Source: Pantoea sp. IMH (lineage in GTDB: Bacteria; Pseudomonadota; Gammaproteobacteria; Enterobacterales; Enterobacteriaceae). From it: DNA of 64,000 bases. The position numbers and the translations under genes are program-made. The stretch spans positions 730,885 to 794,884 of the forward strand of contig NZ_JFGT01000006.1 in the NCBI RefSeq assembly GCF_000599885.1, in the 5' to 3' direction. The notes beneath the pieces are model-generated. The model worked only from the letters and a program-made list of their open reading frames with translations, did not search any database and had not been told where the DNA came from. Positions 27,621 through 37,454 of the stretch are shown here, in pieces. Every line of letters begins with the position of its first letter. Position 1 is the stretch's first letter.

Positions 27621-29133
27621 GGGTCTGCCTTTCCAGCGAGCTGGCGGCGGCGGAGACCTGCTGCACCAGCGAGGCGTTCTGCTGGGTGACGCTGTCCATT
27701 TCGGTGATCGCCGTTCCGACCTGCGAAATGCCCTTGCTCTGCTCCTCAGAGGCAGAAGCGATCTGCTTCATGATTTCCGTCACTTCCGCGACTGATTTCA
27801 TGATTTCATCCATCGTCGTGCCCGCTTCACCGACCAGGCGTGAACCGTTGTCCACCCGGCTTACCGAATCGGCAATCAGCGTTTCGATCTCTTTCGCCGC
27901 ACTGGCGCTGCGCTGCGCCAGATTACGGACTTCGCTGGCGACCACGGCGAAGCCGCGTCCCTGCTCACCCGCACGCGCCGCTTCAACTGCCGCATTCAGC
28001 GCCAGAATATTGGTCTGGAATGCGATGCTGTTAATCACGCTGGTGATTTCAGCAATTTTCTTCGAGCTGCCGGAAATGCCCTGCATCGTCGTGACGACAT
28101 CGCCGACCAGTTGGCCGCCTTTGCCGGCGGTTACCGAGGCGCTCTGCGCCAGTTCGCTGGCCAGACGGGCGTTGTCCGCGTTGAATTTCACCGTTGCGGT
28201 CAGCTCTTCCATACTTGCCGCCGTCTCTTCCAGCGCGGCCGCCTGCTGCTCGGTCCGGGAAGAGAGATCGTTATTTCCGGAAGAAATTTCCGCTGCGCCG
28301 CGATAGATGCTGTCTGTCCCGCTGCGGATAGCGCTGACGGCCTCGCGCAGGCTCTCCTGCATCGCGCGCAGCAACGGCACCAGTTTGCCGACGCAGTTAC
28401 GGCCAATGTCTTCAATGGGCTGGCTCAGATCGCCATCGGCGATCTGACGGAAATGCCTGCGCATGCCTTCAAGCGGACGCACCAGCATGGTGACCAGATA
28501 GCGGTCGGTAAACAGCAGAATCAGCAGCCCGGCGATCACCGCCATCACAATGGTACTTTTGGTGATGCTGGTAAGATGATCAACGGTTACGCGCGTGATA
28601 TCGAGTTTATCGCCTGCAGCCAGATTGAATTTTTCAACGCTGGCCCCGAAGGCACGGCTAAGCGCTGGCGTCACGTTGACGGCATGACGGCGGAAATCAT
28701 CCAGGCTGGCCTGCTGGGCCAGACGCATTTGCGGTAAAACGCCCTCATCCAGCAGCTTCTGCCAGTTGTCGATGACCGTATTAGCGTAGTCAGGCGCAAG
28801 AGGACCTGGCGCTTCAGCCTTAAACGCCGCCAGCTGCTGCGCCATGCTGTCGAGCGCCTTCTGTACCGAGGCCATATCTGCGTCAGCCGTTGGGCTTCCC
28901 TCTTCACGGGACGCCACGGCACGGGTCAGCCGGGTGATAAAGCGAAAATATTGATCGTTGCCCTTACTCAGGGTAGTCATCTGGTTTACCAGCTGGCGAT
29001 CCACCTCATTTCCCTCCGCGAGCGAATTGAGAGAGTAAACACTGTAGAGGCCGACGGCCGTCCACAGCAGGCAGAATACGCCCAGGATCCCCAGCATAAC
29101 GCTGCGGATGGTAAAATTCTTTAACAGGTTCAT
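27469..29133 (-). CDS. Methyl-accepting chemotaxis protein
   Basis: Inner-membrane chemoreceptor of 554 aa. TM1 (about residues 12-35), a four-helix-bundle-type periplasmic sensor domain to about 190, TM2 ([17 protein letters not shown]), a HAMP domain ([25 protein letters not shown]), methylation helices with EEQ-rich stretches, and the conserved signalling tip [20 protein letters not shown]. The C-terminus DEWVSF fits the WxxF-type CheR-tethering pentapeptide, so it should be a high-abundance type receptor. The ligand is unknown. A sigma-28-like promoter lies upstream (29198-29224), and its 3' end is duplicated on the far side of the toxin-like island. Confidence 0.93.
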   Translation of the reverse strand: MNLLKNFTIRSVMLGILGVFCLLWTAVGLYSVYSLNSLAEGNEVDRQLVNQMTTLSKGNDQYFRFITRLTRAVASREEGSPTADADMASVQKALDSMAQQLAAFKAEAPGPLAPDYANTVIDNWQKLLDEGVLPQMRLAQQASLDDFRRHAVNVTPALSRAFGASVEKFNLAAGDKLDITRVTVDHLTSITKSTIVMAVIAGLLILLFTDRYLVTMLVRPLEGMRRHFRQIADGDLSQPIEDIGRNCVGKLVPLLRAMQESLREAVSAIRSGTDSIYRGAAEISSGNNDLSSRTEQQAAALEETAASMEELTATVKFNADNARLASELAQSASVTAGKGGQLVGDVVTTMQGISGSSKKIAEITSVINSIAFQTNILALNAAVEAARAGEQGRGFAVVASEVRNLAQRSASAAKEIETLIADSVSRVDNGSRLVGEAGTTMDEIMKSVAEVTEIMKQIASASEEQSKGISQVGTAITEMDSVTQQNASLVQQVSAAASSLERQTQELTLSVSRFRLAPESATVSKPATKGRSAPIAKALPAKPAATASDEWVSF

Positions 29134-29197
29134 AGCTGCTCCGTAACGGTTATAAGTTCGGGTCGAGATGTCCTTGAGTACGGACGCTTATATCCCG

Positions 29198-29224
29198 TTA
29201 TCGGCACTGAAGAAGGAACCCTGA
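29198..29224 (-). promoter_or_regulatory. Sigma-28 (FliA) type promoter of the chemoreceptor gene
   Basis: On the minus strand, GCCGATAA is an exact -10 element, preceded by 11 bases and TCAGGGTT, which matches the -35 TAAAGTTT at 5 of 8 positions. It is about 65 bases before the start codon. Flagellar-class control fits a chemoreceptor. Confidence 0.7.
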
Positions 29225-29361
29225 GCGCTGATATCGCTGCTTTTTTCCGTTACTACTTTATTACACTGAGATAAGTAATTGCTCTGGCAGCCTATTTAGG
29301 CGGAAGGCGGCCAGCAAAAATGTTAAAGAACGGTGTTAAAAAACATCATATTGTTAATCCG

Positions 29362-30894
29362 TTAACCTTCCAGCCGTACCATACTTTTCATCAGCAGCCG
29401 GAAAAGCTGGGTCCGGCGACGCATAAACCCTTTTTCCAGCGTTAATGACGCCTTTCCTTTCTCGCCAAAGCGCATAACGCGATCGTCGGATGGACGCCAG
29501 ACCGGCCAGTCGGGTTCGCCGGTGATGTGATGCGAAAAAAGCGTCGCTTCACGGGCAAAGTTAAGCCAGTAGCCGCTGACTTTACTGGCAAATGCCCGGT
29601 CTTTTTCCGTAAATGGCCTTTCTGCCATCTGTTCACTGAGCGCATCGAGCGAGTTTAAAACGTAAGGAATTTCGTTGCCGTGCCAGGTGCCGTCAGGATA
29701 GCAATCCCTGGCGTTTTCGGAGACATAGTCGAAATAGTAACGCCAGGCCGGCACGCCGTTATTGTGCTGAGCCAGCGCCGCCACATAGCCCATCGTGGTA
29801 AAAGTGATATCCCTCGCCACCTGACGCCCTAACGCGTTATCGTCATAGACCCCGTCATAGAGACAGCGGATCATTTTCAGCCGCAGACCAATGCGCTGGG
29901 TCTGACGGATCCGGGCGATGACGCTGGCCGGATCGACGCCAAAATAGCTGAGCACGCTGGCTTCATCGCTGTTGCTGCCGATCATGAGCGGCAGCCGGTG
30001 CTGTTTACCGGAAGTGAAGACTTTCAGCATGGGTTCAGGGAGCACGCTGTCTCCGGCGATCGCCACCGGCCCATTGGCCATCTGAGGATCCAGGGGCCAG
30101 AACGCCTCCGCCGGCAGCGCCCGCAACTGGCTGGCCGTGGCATTGTCGAGACTGAAATGGCGGGCCAGCGCAATGCCCTTTTGCAGCGCTTTTTTGCGCG
30201 GTACGTCCGGCAATGTATAGGCGCTCTGCGCGATGCCTTTATGGAAAAGGCCGACAGAAAGCGGTGAGGCAAACAGGGAGAGAACGCTGCGCGCCCCCGA
30301 AGATTCACCCATCAGCGTCACGTTGTGCCGGTTGCCGCCGAAGGCCGCAATGTTACGCTGGATCCACTGCAGGGCAGCAATCTGATCCAGCAGCGCAAAA
30401 TTGTTTACCACTTCACCTTCGGGATACTCTTTATCCAGCGCGGGATGGGCAAAAAAGCCCAGATGGCCGAGGCGATAATTCAGCGTCACCATTACCACAC
30501 CACGGGAGGCCAGGGCGTGGCCGGCATAGGGCGTCAGCCCACCCGATCCGATGGTGAATCCGCCGCCGTGAAGCCAGACCATTACCGGTAGCGGCGTTGA
30601 GGGCGTGAGCTCCGGCGTCCAGACATTCAGATAGAGACAGTCTTCGCTGAAGGCGCCAGGATCGCCGCCACCGATAGCCACGCAGTAGTCGCGATTCTGC
30701 CAGCTTGCGCTGCCCCATTTCGTGGCATCCCGCTCTCCCTGCCAGGGATGGAGCGGCTTTGGCGCCCGCCAGCGAAGCGGCCCCACGGGCGGGGCGGCAT
30801 AAGGAATGCCCTTAAAAACGAAAACCTCATCCTCAACGACGCCACGAAGTTCGCCCTCAGCAGTATGTGTCCTTATCATGCGATCGTTTTTCAT
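29362..30894 (-). CDS. Carboxylesterase type B family protein
   Basis: Alpha/beta-hydrolase of about 510 aa that should cleave carboxylic esters. Signatures: FKGIPYAAPPVGPLRWRAP near the N-terminus, SEDCLYLNVW (the family pattern), oxyanion-hole HGGGF, and nucleophile elbow GESSGA. The acid is probably in SNSDEASVLSY and the catalytic His in TWHGNEIPYVL. No signal peptide, so cytosolic. I chose the ATG of MKNDRMIRTH because GGAAG is at the right distance; a GTG four codons upstream is the alternative. Physiological substrate unknown; single gene. Confidence 0.88.
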   Translation of the reverse strand: MKNDRMIRTHTAEGELRGVVEDEVFVFKGIPYAAPPVGPLRWRAPKPLHPWQGERDATKWGSASWQNRDYCVAIGGGDPGAFSEDCLYLNVWTPELTPSTPLPVMVWLHGGGFTIGSGGLTPYAGHALASRGVVMVTLNYRLGHLGFFAHPALDKEYPEGEVVNNFALLDQIAALQWIQRNIAAFGGNRHNVTLMGESSGARSVLSLFASPLSVGLFHKGIAQSAYTLPDVPRKKALQKGIALARHFSLDNATASQLRALPAEAFWPLDPQMANGPVAIAGDSVLPEPMLKVFTSGKQHRLPLMIGSNSDEASVLSYFGVDPASVIARIRQTQRIGLRLKMIRCLYDGVYDDNALGRQVARDITFTTMGYVAALAQHNNGVPAWRYYFDYVSENARDCYPDGTWHGNEIPYVLNSLDALSEQMAERPFTEKDRAFASKVSGYWLNFAREATLFSHHITGEPDWPVWRPSDDRVMRFGEKGKASLTLEKGFMRRRTQLFRLLMKSMVRLEG

Positions 30895-31301
30895 CAGTTC
30901 TTCCACTCATAGTCTGCGAATCATTATTTGTAGCTGTGAGACGAAAGTCCAACGTCAGGATACATTTGCAGATTATGCTTAAAAAAAACTCACTAAACAC
31001 GCTCAGTCTGAGCCATAAATCTTACAGGCTCCATAAGATTTGCTAAAAGAAATCATCATGTTCTGAATTTCTACGGCTGTTCGAAGAAGGATTACAGGGC
31101 TGAAAGGTCAAATAAAATTTGCTGATTTAGCGGACGGTAACAACCTCTGAAGTCTGATGACAAGAGCGGTGACGTGATGAACATGATGCGCAGCCATATG
31201 CATAGAAATGTATCTTTCGAGAAGAGGCATACGTTAGTGACTCTTCATACCCGCTTATAGCGGACCGGTGGAATATTCACTTAGCCCACCGGCCCTGACC
31301 A
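30895..31301. other. Intergenic region between ydcJ and the carboxylesterase
   Basis: About 400 AT-rich bases with no gene-like frame. A 7-bp hairpin (CCGGTGG with CCACCGG, 31265-31292) close to the end of the ydcJ-type gene has no T tract. The esterase promoter must lie in the right part of this gap relative to its direction. Confidence 0.45.
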
Positions 31302-32672
31302 TCAGCGTCCGGCAGGGATAAGCGCGCCGGATGCGTTACACTGTAACAAGCTGGCGATCTCACGCTGCCGGTAGAGGGCAATTTCATCATGCACCGGAGA
31401 GCCGAGTGCTTCTTCAAACGCCTGTTGACTGGCGTTACCTGCCGTACCCGCCTGACATTCATCGCCAAGATTGGACTGGAAAATCCCGGCTGCACTGACG
31501 GGTAGAAAATCTTCATAGATCACTGGAACAGCCAATAAATATCCTTCATCCAGCAGTTTTTCGCGATCGGTTTCACCCGCAATTCGCGCGGGATCCGCTT
31601 TTCCTTTTTCCGTCAGTGACCAGCTAAACCAGGCCAGGCCCTGCTGGCGCAATCTTTGTTCATCGTCAGGGAAGACGCTGAAAACTGCCTCCAGCTGCCG
31701 CTGCTGCGTGACGTTGTCACTGGCGGTGCCCGCCTGCGCCAGCAGACGATCGTACAGCGCCCGGCCTTTCGTGGTGAGCGCAATGCCCCGCTGTTCGATT
31801 TCACCGAAACGGGCGGTATGCGTTCCCCCGGCATTATCCAGAAAGGTCACTTTCTCTTCCAGCGCGCGGAAGCTGGTCTGCCGCAGCAATAATGGCACCT
31901 TCCGCCGTGGCGGCCCTTCAATGGTCGCTTTGGGCGTTATGCCAGCTTCCGGCATCAGAGCCTGAACGCGGTCAATATCCAGCGTACGGGGAGTAAGATG
32001 GTTTATGTGGCAGCCTGGAAAACAGACCACATCAGCAATCAGCCGGTGCTGGTGATTTAAAGCCTGATAGACCCTGCTTTCGACCTTCGTCTGCGGATGC
32101 CAGCGGAAAGTTTCGAGCGCCTCATGAATGAACTCATTCGCCTGTGTAGCGGTGAAGCCACCCTGCTGCTGATGCAGCGCGACCAGCGCCCTGCAACGGG
32201 GCGTAAAAATATCCCGCGCCGCCAGGATACTGACAGCTTGTTCCCGTAAAGTTGGATCTTCTATCAGTTCAGTGCGCAGCAGAGAGGTAAACAGCCGGAA
32301 CGGATTGACCTTCAGCGCCTCTTCATCCAGCGGACGAAATGCCGTGGAATGCACCGGCACGCCCGCCTGTGAAAGATCATAGTAGCCAACCGGAAACATC
32401 CCCATGATAGCGAAGATCTGCCGGAGCATTCCCAGCTCAGCTGCAGTTCCAACGCGAATAGCGCCGTGTCGCTCCACATCGAGGCGGGAAAGCTCACCCT
32501 GCTGTTCAAGCTGCTGCCGGAGCAGCGGATTCTGCGTCAGTACCTCTTCATTGACCTGCTTCACCAGCCTCAGCAGCGTGCCGTACTGCGGCACCTCCTG
32601 CTGGTACATATCTGACATAGCGCCGGCAAAAGCGGCGCGAAGCGTGTCGGCTGTCACCCATCCGTTTTCCAT
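31302..32672 (-). CDS. ydcJ: 2-oxoadipate dioxygenase/decarboxylase, YdcJ/HglS (DUF1338)
   Basis: Iron-dependent VOC-fold enzyme that converts 2-oxoadipate to D-2-hydroxyglutarate, known from D-lysine catabolism in Pseudomonas (HglS); E. coli YdcJ is a homologue. 456 aa, close to YdcJ over the whole length: QQEVPQYGTLL, RHGAIRVGTA with a candidate metal His69, CFPGCHINHLTPRTLDIDR, HTARFGEIEQRG with the candidate metal Glu, and YEDFLPVSAAGIFQSNL. AAGGG precedes the ATG. It lies 115 bases downstream of an aromatic-acid-type transporter gene on the same strand; a functional link is possible but unproven, and no other lysine-catabolic gene is nearby. Confidence 0.9.
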   Translation of the reverse strand: MENGWVTADTLRAAFAGAMSDMYQQEVPQYGTLLRLVKQVNEEVLTQNPLLRQQLEQQGELSRLDVERHGAIRVGTAAELGMLRQIFAIMGMFPVGYYDLSQAGVPVHSTAFRPLDEEALKVNPFRLFTSLLRTELIEDPTLREQAVSILAARDIFTPRCRALVALHQQQGGFTATQANEFIHEALETFRWHPQTKVESRVYQALNHQHRLIADVVCFPGCHINHLTPRTLDIDRVQALMPEAGITPKATIEGPPRRKVPLLLRQTSFRALEEKVTFLDNAGGTHTARFGEIEQRGIALTTKGRALYDRLLAQAGTASDNVTQQRQLEAVFSVFPDDEQRLRQQGLAWFSWSLTEKGKADPARIAGETDREKLLDEGYLLAVPVIYEDFLPVSAAGIFQSNLGDECQAGTAGNASQQAFEEALGSPVHDEIALYRQREIASLLQCNASGALIPAGR

Positions 32673-32787
32673 TATCTGACCCTTCTGGCCTGAGGAGAGG
32701 TTATTCAGATTACTGGAAAGCGCAGAAGGCGCAGAAAAGAATTAGCGAACTGTGATCCTGCCCACCCACCGTCCCTTACCTTTGCCG

Positions 32788-34113
32788 CTATTTCTGACGA
32801 ACATAACCAAAGCGATATTTGGCCAGCAGCAGCAGTGAGGTCAACACAGCCACCACGGCCAGGAAGGTAAAGACCTCCGTGATATGCCAGCCCATTGCAA
32901 GCATCTGCGCTCCGGCAAACGCGCTGAGAATGGCGCCCGTCCGGCCCACACCGTGCATCCAGCTTGAGCCAGTTGCTCTGGCATGGGTCGGATAATAGCT
33001 TGCTGACAGCGCATTCGTACCGGTATTGGCGCCGTTAAGACAGAAGCCACTGCTGAAAGCAATCAGACTCAGGATCAGCGTATTTGCTGGCGCGTAACCA
33101 ATTGCCAGGGTTCCGGCAGCACCGGTAAAATAGATCGCTGCCAGCGCCAGGTTGGCATTAAAGCGATCCATCATCCAGCCAGCAAAGAGTGACCCAATCG
33201 TGCCGCCAGCCTGATACATCGCGGTGATCAGGGCGGCCTGTGAGAGGGTCATGCCCATATCTTTCACCAGTAAAGGCAGCCAACTGCCAATCAGGTAGAC
33301 CAGGAACAGGCCCATAAAGTAACCGCCCCACAACAGCACACTCCCGGTAAGATAAGGGCGTGTGACCACCAGCCTCACCGCGCCAGATTTTTCGACTTTT
33401 TCGTTCATCACGAAGCGGCTGTCGGGTCGGACTACTTCGGGAGCCAGTTTGCCGACAACGGCACGGATATCTGTAACGGGTGCCTGATGCGCAAGAAGAA
33501 AACGGACCGACTCGGGTAGCCATAACACCAGGACAGGTACAAGGAGCAGCGGCAGCAGACCGCCCATGATTAGCACGGCATGCCAGCCAAAAGTGGGGAT
33601 AAGCCATGATGCGGCAAAGCCACCCCCCGCAGCGCCGAAGGTGAAGCCGCAAAAAACAACAGTGATCAGAAAGGCTCTTTTCCGTTCAGGAGAATACTCA
33701 GCCACCAGCGTGCCAACATTGGGCATTGCCGCGCCAAGTCCCAGCCCGGTCAGGAAGCGGAACAGAATCATCTGCTCAAGATTTTGCGAAAAAGCGGTGA
33801 CCAGCGTCCAGAGGCCGAAAAAGAAGACGCTGCTGATAATGATCTTCCGGCGCCCGAACCGGTCGGCCAGAGGCCCGGCAAACAGCGCCCCCAGCGCTAG
33901 CCCGCCCAGCGCCGCGCTGATCAGCACGCCCAGCTGTGACGTTGTCACGTCCCAGCCACTTTTCAGCGCCGGTGCGATGAAACCCATAATGGCGATATCC
34001 ATACCATCCATGGCGACGATGGCAAAACAGAGAACAATAAGCCGTTGCTGAAAGCGGCTCAGCCTGCCCTGATTGATCAGGGCACGCACATCTATCGCAG
34101 CAGAATGCTCCAC
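32788..34113 (-). CDS. MFS transporter, aromatic acid:H+ symporter (AAHS) family
   Basis: Inner-membrane symporter of 441 aa with 12 hydrophobic segments. The AAHS signature is clear: DGMDIAIMGFIAPAL in TM1, GPLADRFGRRKIII in the TM2-3 loop, the second loop GWMMDRFN and PEGxR-like LPESVRFL. Family members such as PcaK and MhpT import hydroxylated benzoates or phenylpropanoates. GTG start with GGAG upstream. Divergent from a PcaQ-like LysR regulator, which probably controls it. No ring-cleavage genes are in the window, so the substrate is open. Confidence 0.88.
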   Translation of the reverse strand: MEHSAAIDVRALINQGRLSRFQQRLIVLCFAIVAMDGMDIAIMGFIAPALKSGWDVTTSQLGVLISAALGGLALGALFAGPLADRFGRRKIIISSVFFFGLWTLVTAFSQNLEQMILFRFLTGLGLGAAMPNVGTLVAEYSPERKRAFLITVVFCGFTFGAAGGGFAASWLIPTFGWHAVLIMGGLLPLLLVPVLVLWLPESVRFLLAHQAPVTDIRAVVGKLAPEVVRPDSRFVMNEKVEKSGAVRLVVTRPYLTGSVLLWGGYFMGLFLVYLIGSWLPLLVKDMGMTLSQAALITAMYQAGGTIGSLFAGWMMDRFNANLALAAIYFTGAAGTLAIGYAPANTLILSLIAFSSGFCLNGANTGTNALSASYYPTHARATGSSWMHGVGRTGAILSAFAGAQMLAMGWHITEVFTFLAVVAVLTSLLLLAKYRFGYVRQK

Positions 34114-34420
34114 GTCAGCGCTCCAGGTTGCCAGAAGTTGTTATTACAGCTGGCTGGTAATCCATAATCACGAGCAGAAGATGATACCGGAGCAGCGACA
34201 TTTATTTTAGTAAAAAGCACAGGGGTCAACCCGAGACTTCTCATGACGGCGAATGCGCAACTCTTTCGATAAGTACAATGAATAGTGACCACGGCTTGTC
34301 AGGGTTAAAAGTAATGGATAAGCGGCTTTCAGGCTTAAATGTTAATGAATAATTGCAATAAGGTTAACAGATTTCATAACGGAGACTTGCCGTGCTGTCA
34401 GCCCCTGCTTAACGTAAGGT
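34114..34420. other. Divergent promoter region, transporter / PcaQ-like regulator
   Basis: 307 bases without a gene. It separates the two divergent genes and must contain both promoters and the LysR-type binding site; I could not single out a convincing T-N11-A dyad. Confidence 0.45.
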
Positions 34421-35350
34421 ATGGACAAAAATTATCTTTTTAATCAGCGCATTCGCCTGCGCCATCTGCATACCTTCGTGGCCGTCGCTCAGCAAGGCAC
34501 GCTGGGCCGCGCCGCGGAGACGCTATCGCTCAGCCAGCCCGCGTTGTCAAAAACGCTCAATGAGCTGGAGGCGCTGGCGGGTGCACGGCTGTTTGAACGT
34601 GGCCGTCTTGGCGCGCAACTGACTACGATGGGCGAGCAGTTTCTGACGCATGCTGTCAGAATTTTGGATGCCCTGAATCATGCGGGACAGGCATTTCGCC
34701 CTGTTGAGCTGGAGGAGCCGGCCGTGCTCAGGGTGGGCGTACTGACCACCGTTGCGCTGGGAATGTTCCCTTCTATCCTTGAACGGTTTCATCAGGAACA
34801 GCCTCAGGCGATAGTTCAGGTTGCCACGCTGCATAATAATGTCCTGCTGGCCGGACTGAAAGCGGGTGAATTTGACGTCGGCATCGGCAGAATGTCCGAT
34901 CCGGAGATGATGACCGGGCTGACCTATGAATTGCTCTTTCTCGAATCGCTCCGGCTGGTGGTGCGCCCTGATCATCCGCTTCTACGTGACAACGTCACGC
35001 TTTCCAAAGCGCTTGCCTGGCCGGTGGTGATTTCGCCTGAAGGTACTGCGCCACGCAGGATAGCGGAAGCCATGCTGCGCGAGCAGAATTGCCGCCTTCC
35101 CGCCACGCTGGTGGAAACGTCCTCCACCTCCCTCGCCCGGCAGCTGGCGCTGCGCTATAACTACGTCTGGTTCGTGCCTTCCGGTGCCATTCGAGACGAT
35201 TTGCTGCACCGCTCGCTGGCGGCACTGCCTGTCGCTTCGCATGGCCCCGGAGAGCCGGTGGGGATCATTACCCGCTCCGGCTCCCGCCTCAGCTTCAGTA
35301 GCGAAGTGCTGATCTCCACAATCCGCAAAAGTCACCCAGGTCAGGCATAA
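34421..35350 (+). CDS. LysR-family regulator, PcaQ-like
   Basis: 309-aa LysR-type regulator with the N-terminal RIRLRHLHTFVAVAQQGTLGRAAETLSLSQPALSKTLNELE helix-turn-helix, resembling PcaQ/GbpR regulators of protocatechuate and related pathways. Effector-binding domain follows (LRVGVLTTVALGMFPSILERF). The ribosome binding site is poor (AAGG one base before the ATG), but no better in-frame start exists. Divergent from the AAHS transporter gene, whose expression it probably controls. The gene is convergent with smrA, 20 bases between stops. Confidence 0.85.
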   Translation: MDKNYLFNQRIRLRHLHTFVAVAQQGTLGRAAETLSLSQPALSKTLNELEALAGARLFERGRLGAQLTTMGEQFLTHAVRILDALNHAGQAFRPVELEEPAVLRVGVLTTVALGMFPSILERFHQEQPQAIVQVATLHNNVLLAGLKAGEFDVGIGRMSDPEMMTGLTYELLFLESLRLVVRPDHPLLRDNVTLSKALAWPVVISPEGTAPRRIAEAMLREQNCRLPATLVETSSTSLARQLALRYNYVWFVPSGAIRDDLLHRSLAALPVASHGPGEPVGIITRSGSRLSFSSEVLISTIRKSHPGQA

Positions 35351-35370
35351 GCGACAGCCGGGATTCGATC

Positions 35371-35937
35371 TCAGCGACTGCGCTTTGCATGGCGTTCCCG
35401 GTTTTCCTGACGCGCCTGTTCGCTTTTCCGTAACGCAACGTAGCAGGCTCCGCTGCCGCCATGCTGCGGCTGGGCGATACAGAAAGCCTGAACCGCCTCA
35501 AACTGCTGCAGCCAGCGCGACAGATAACTGCGTACGATATTGGCGTGAGAGCCATCTTCACGCCCTTTGCCATGAACAATAAGCAGGTTTCGCCAGTTAT
35601 TCCGCTCCGCCTGAAGCATAAACGTATAAAGCGACTGGCGGCAGAGTTCCACCGGCTGGCGAAGCAAGTTAAGGCTGGCATCCTGCTGATATTTCCCCAG
35701 ACGCAGCTTGTCGAGCACCCCCTGCTGGATCCCTTCGGCTTTATATTCCAGCGGCGTGGTAAGCGGGACAATCGTCAAAAAGCCGGTCGCTAACGGGTTA
35801 TCTAGCTGTTCCTCATCAGGTGTTCTCCGCACCGGCCTGTTCGGGGTTTTCAGCCAGTGTATATCGGTGGGCGCTTTTAAGGGCGTGACGTCACCCATCG
35901 CACTCCGGAACAGGTCTTCATCTTCAAGGTCTGTCAT
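35371..35937 (-). CDS. smrA: Smr-domain DNA endonuclease SmrA
   Basis: Protein of 188 aa with a C-terminal Smr (small MutS-related) domain, as in E. coli SmrA (YdaL), which shows DNA nicking activity in vitro. Visible features: ATDIHW-like N-terminus (APTDIHWLKTPN), LDKLRLGKYQQDASLNLLRQPVE, the Smr core LLIVHGKGREDGSHANIVRSYLSRWL, and QPQHGGSGACYVALRK. GGGGGA precedes the ATG. In E. coli it also lies near fnr, so its place beside fnr here is conserved. Confidence 0.93.
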   Translation of the reverse strand: MTDLEDEDLFRSAMGDVTPLKAPTDIHWLKTPNRPVRRTPDEEQLDNPLATGFLTIVPLTTPLEYKAEGIQQGVLDKLRLGKYQQDASLNLLRQPVELCRQSLYTFMLQAERNNWRNLLIVHGKGREDGSHANIVRSYLSRWLQQFEAVQAFCIAQPQHGGSGACYVALRKSEQARQENRERHAKRSR

Positions 35938-36522
35938 GGTGTTCCCCCGATTTAGCCTGCACCAGCCACATCGCCTGCGCAGGTTTAGTGATTACCTGGC
36001 TAGTTTAGCAAATCTTCCCTGCCGTGCGATCTTTGATACCCTCACCTTAGCTGAGCTGTTTAATCGCTGATGTGTGACCCGGCTTATTCTGTACCTGGAT
36101 AATTAATGCGGGTACGGTGAATACCTGTTTTCATATTCCTCCGGCTTGCCGCGAAAAATTATCCTGTTTTCGTTTGGAAAGAAGGGATTCTGAAAGAAAA
36201 TAATAATGATTCAGCCAATTAATGTCGTTAAGAGAGTGGCGAACGCACGCGCCCTGCCTGAAAATCCGGTACGCTTCAGGGTATTTATTTGATAATAAAC
36301 GAGGTTATATTTGATGACAAAGTTTGCCCTGTGATAAAAATGGCACGCTGCAATGCATTTCCCAAGAGAATTCAACGGCTTTCGATTGTTTTGTTACAAG
36401 CTGATAACCGCAACGACGAGCGTCCCTGGTTTTTATATGGCTAAAACAGGTTTGATCAGTTCCATTTTATGCCCGATGAATGTTAAAATTGACCTTAGTC
36501 AATAATCAGTCGAGCGTAAATT
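35938..36522. other. Long intergenic region upstream of fnr
   Basis: 585 AT-rich bases with no gene-like frame. It holds a weak hairpin (CCTGAA with TTCAGG, 36257-36280) followed by a T-rich stretch, and the FNR-box-like dyad at 36489-36502. The length is more than two divergent promoters need; a small RNA is possible, but I found no match to a known one. Confidence 0.45.
36489..36502. promoter_or_regulatory. FNR-box-like dyad at the fnr promoter
   Basis: TTGAC-N4-GTCAA is a perfect inverted repeat matching the FNR consensus TTGAT-N4-ATCAA except for one symmetric base pair. It ends 20 bases before the fnr start codon, where binding would block transcription or translation initiation; E. coli fnr is likewise negatively autoregulated. 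Confidence 0.75.
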
Positions 36523-37278
36523 ATGATCCCGGAAAAGCGTATTATCTCCAGACGCATACAGTCGGGCGGTTGTGCAATCCATTGCCAGGACTGCAGCATC
36601 AGCCAGCTCTGTATTCCTTTTACGCTGAACGAGCATGAACTCGATCAGCTTGATAATATCATTGAACGTAAAAAGCCGATTCAGAAAGGTCAGACGCTGT
36701 TTAAAGCGGGAGACGAGCTGAAATCGCTCTATGCAATTCGTTCCGGGACCATCAAAAGCTACACCATTACCGAACAGGGCGATGAGCAGATCACCGGCTT
36801 CCATCTGGCGGGCGATCTGGTGGGCTTTGATGCCATTAGCGCGGGCGAGCACCCAAGCTTTTCTCAGGCGCTGGAAACGGCGATGGTGTGTGAAATTCCG
36901 TTTGAGACGCTCGACGATCTCTCGGGTAAAATGCCGAGCCTGCGTCAGCAGATGATGCGCCTGATGAGCGGCGAGATTAAGGGCGATCAGGAGATGATCC
37001 TGCTGCTCTCGAAGAAAAATGCCGAAGAGCGTCTGGCGGCCTTTATCTATGGCCTGTCGCGCCGCTTTGGCCAGCGCGGCTTCTCGCAGCGTGAATTCCG
37101 CCTTACCATGACCCGTGGCGATATCGGTAACTATCTGGGCCTGACGGTGGAAACCATCAGTCGTCTGCTGGGCCGGTTCCAGAAAAGCGGCATGCTGGCG
37201 GTAAAAGGCAAATATATCACTATCGAAAATCATGAACTGCTTTCGCAGCTGGCCGGTCAGAGCCGCGCCATCGCCTGA
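36523..37278 (+). CDS. fnr: Global anaerobic regulator FNR
   Basis: Oxygen-sensing CRP-family regulator that holds a [4Fe-4S] cluster under anaerobic conditions and switches genes between aerobic and anaerobic life. 251 aa, one residue longer than E. coli because of an extra Ser at position 9, so the cluster ligands are Cys21, Cys24, Cys30 and Cys123. The sensor domain, dimer helix and the DNA-binding helix-turn-helix ([26 protein letters not shown]) are essentially E. coli sequence. An FNR-like site lies in its own promoter. uspE follows on the same strand after 176 bases, and pntAB beyond. Confidence 0.97.
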   Translation: MIPEKRIISRRIQSGGCAIHCQDCSISQLCIPFTLNEHELDQLDNIIERKKPIQKGQTLFKAGDELKSLYAIRSGTIKSYTITEQGDEQITGFHLAGDLVGFDAISAGEHPSFSQALETAMVCEIPFETLDDLSGKMPSLRQQMMRLMSGEIKGDQEMILLLSKKNAEERLAAFIYGLSRRFGQRGFSQREFRLTMTRGDIGNYLGLTVETISRLLGRFQKSGMLAVKGKYITIENHELLSQLAGQSRAIA

Positions 37279-37454
37279 CGACAAACCGGGCTGCTCCCGC
37301 AGCCCGGTATTTAACACTCCGTCCTGCCCATTCTCCCGCCAATGCTTCGCTGACTAATTGTTATTATATTGATCCCGCTACAAGTTTTTGCTTCTGCGCC
37401 AGCCACGCTTGGGCTATCTTTAAGCAAATAAGCTCAGCGTTTGGAGAAACCGTT

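Noticed and set aside
27419..28306. Long open frame antisense to the chemoreceptor gene
   Set aside because: It is a reading-frame shadow of a clearly coding gene; no ribosome binding site and low-complexity Ser/Ala-rich translation.
36499..37317. 272-codon open frame antisense to fnr
   Set aside because: fnr on the other strand is unmistakable; the antisense frame spans its whole length and has no own signals.
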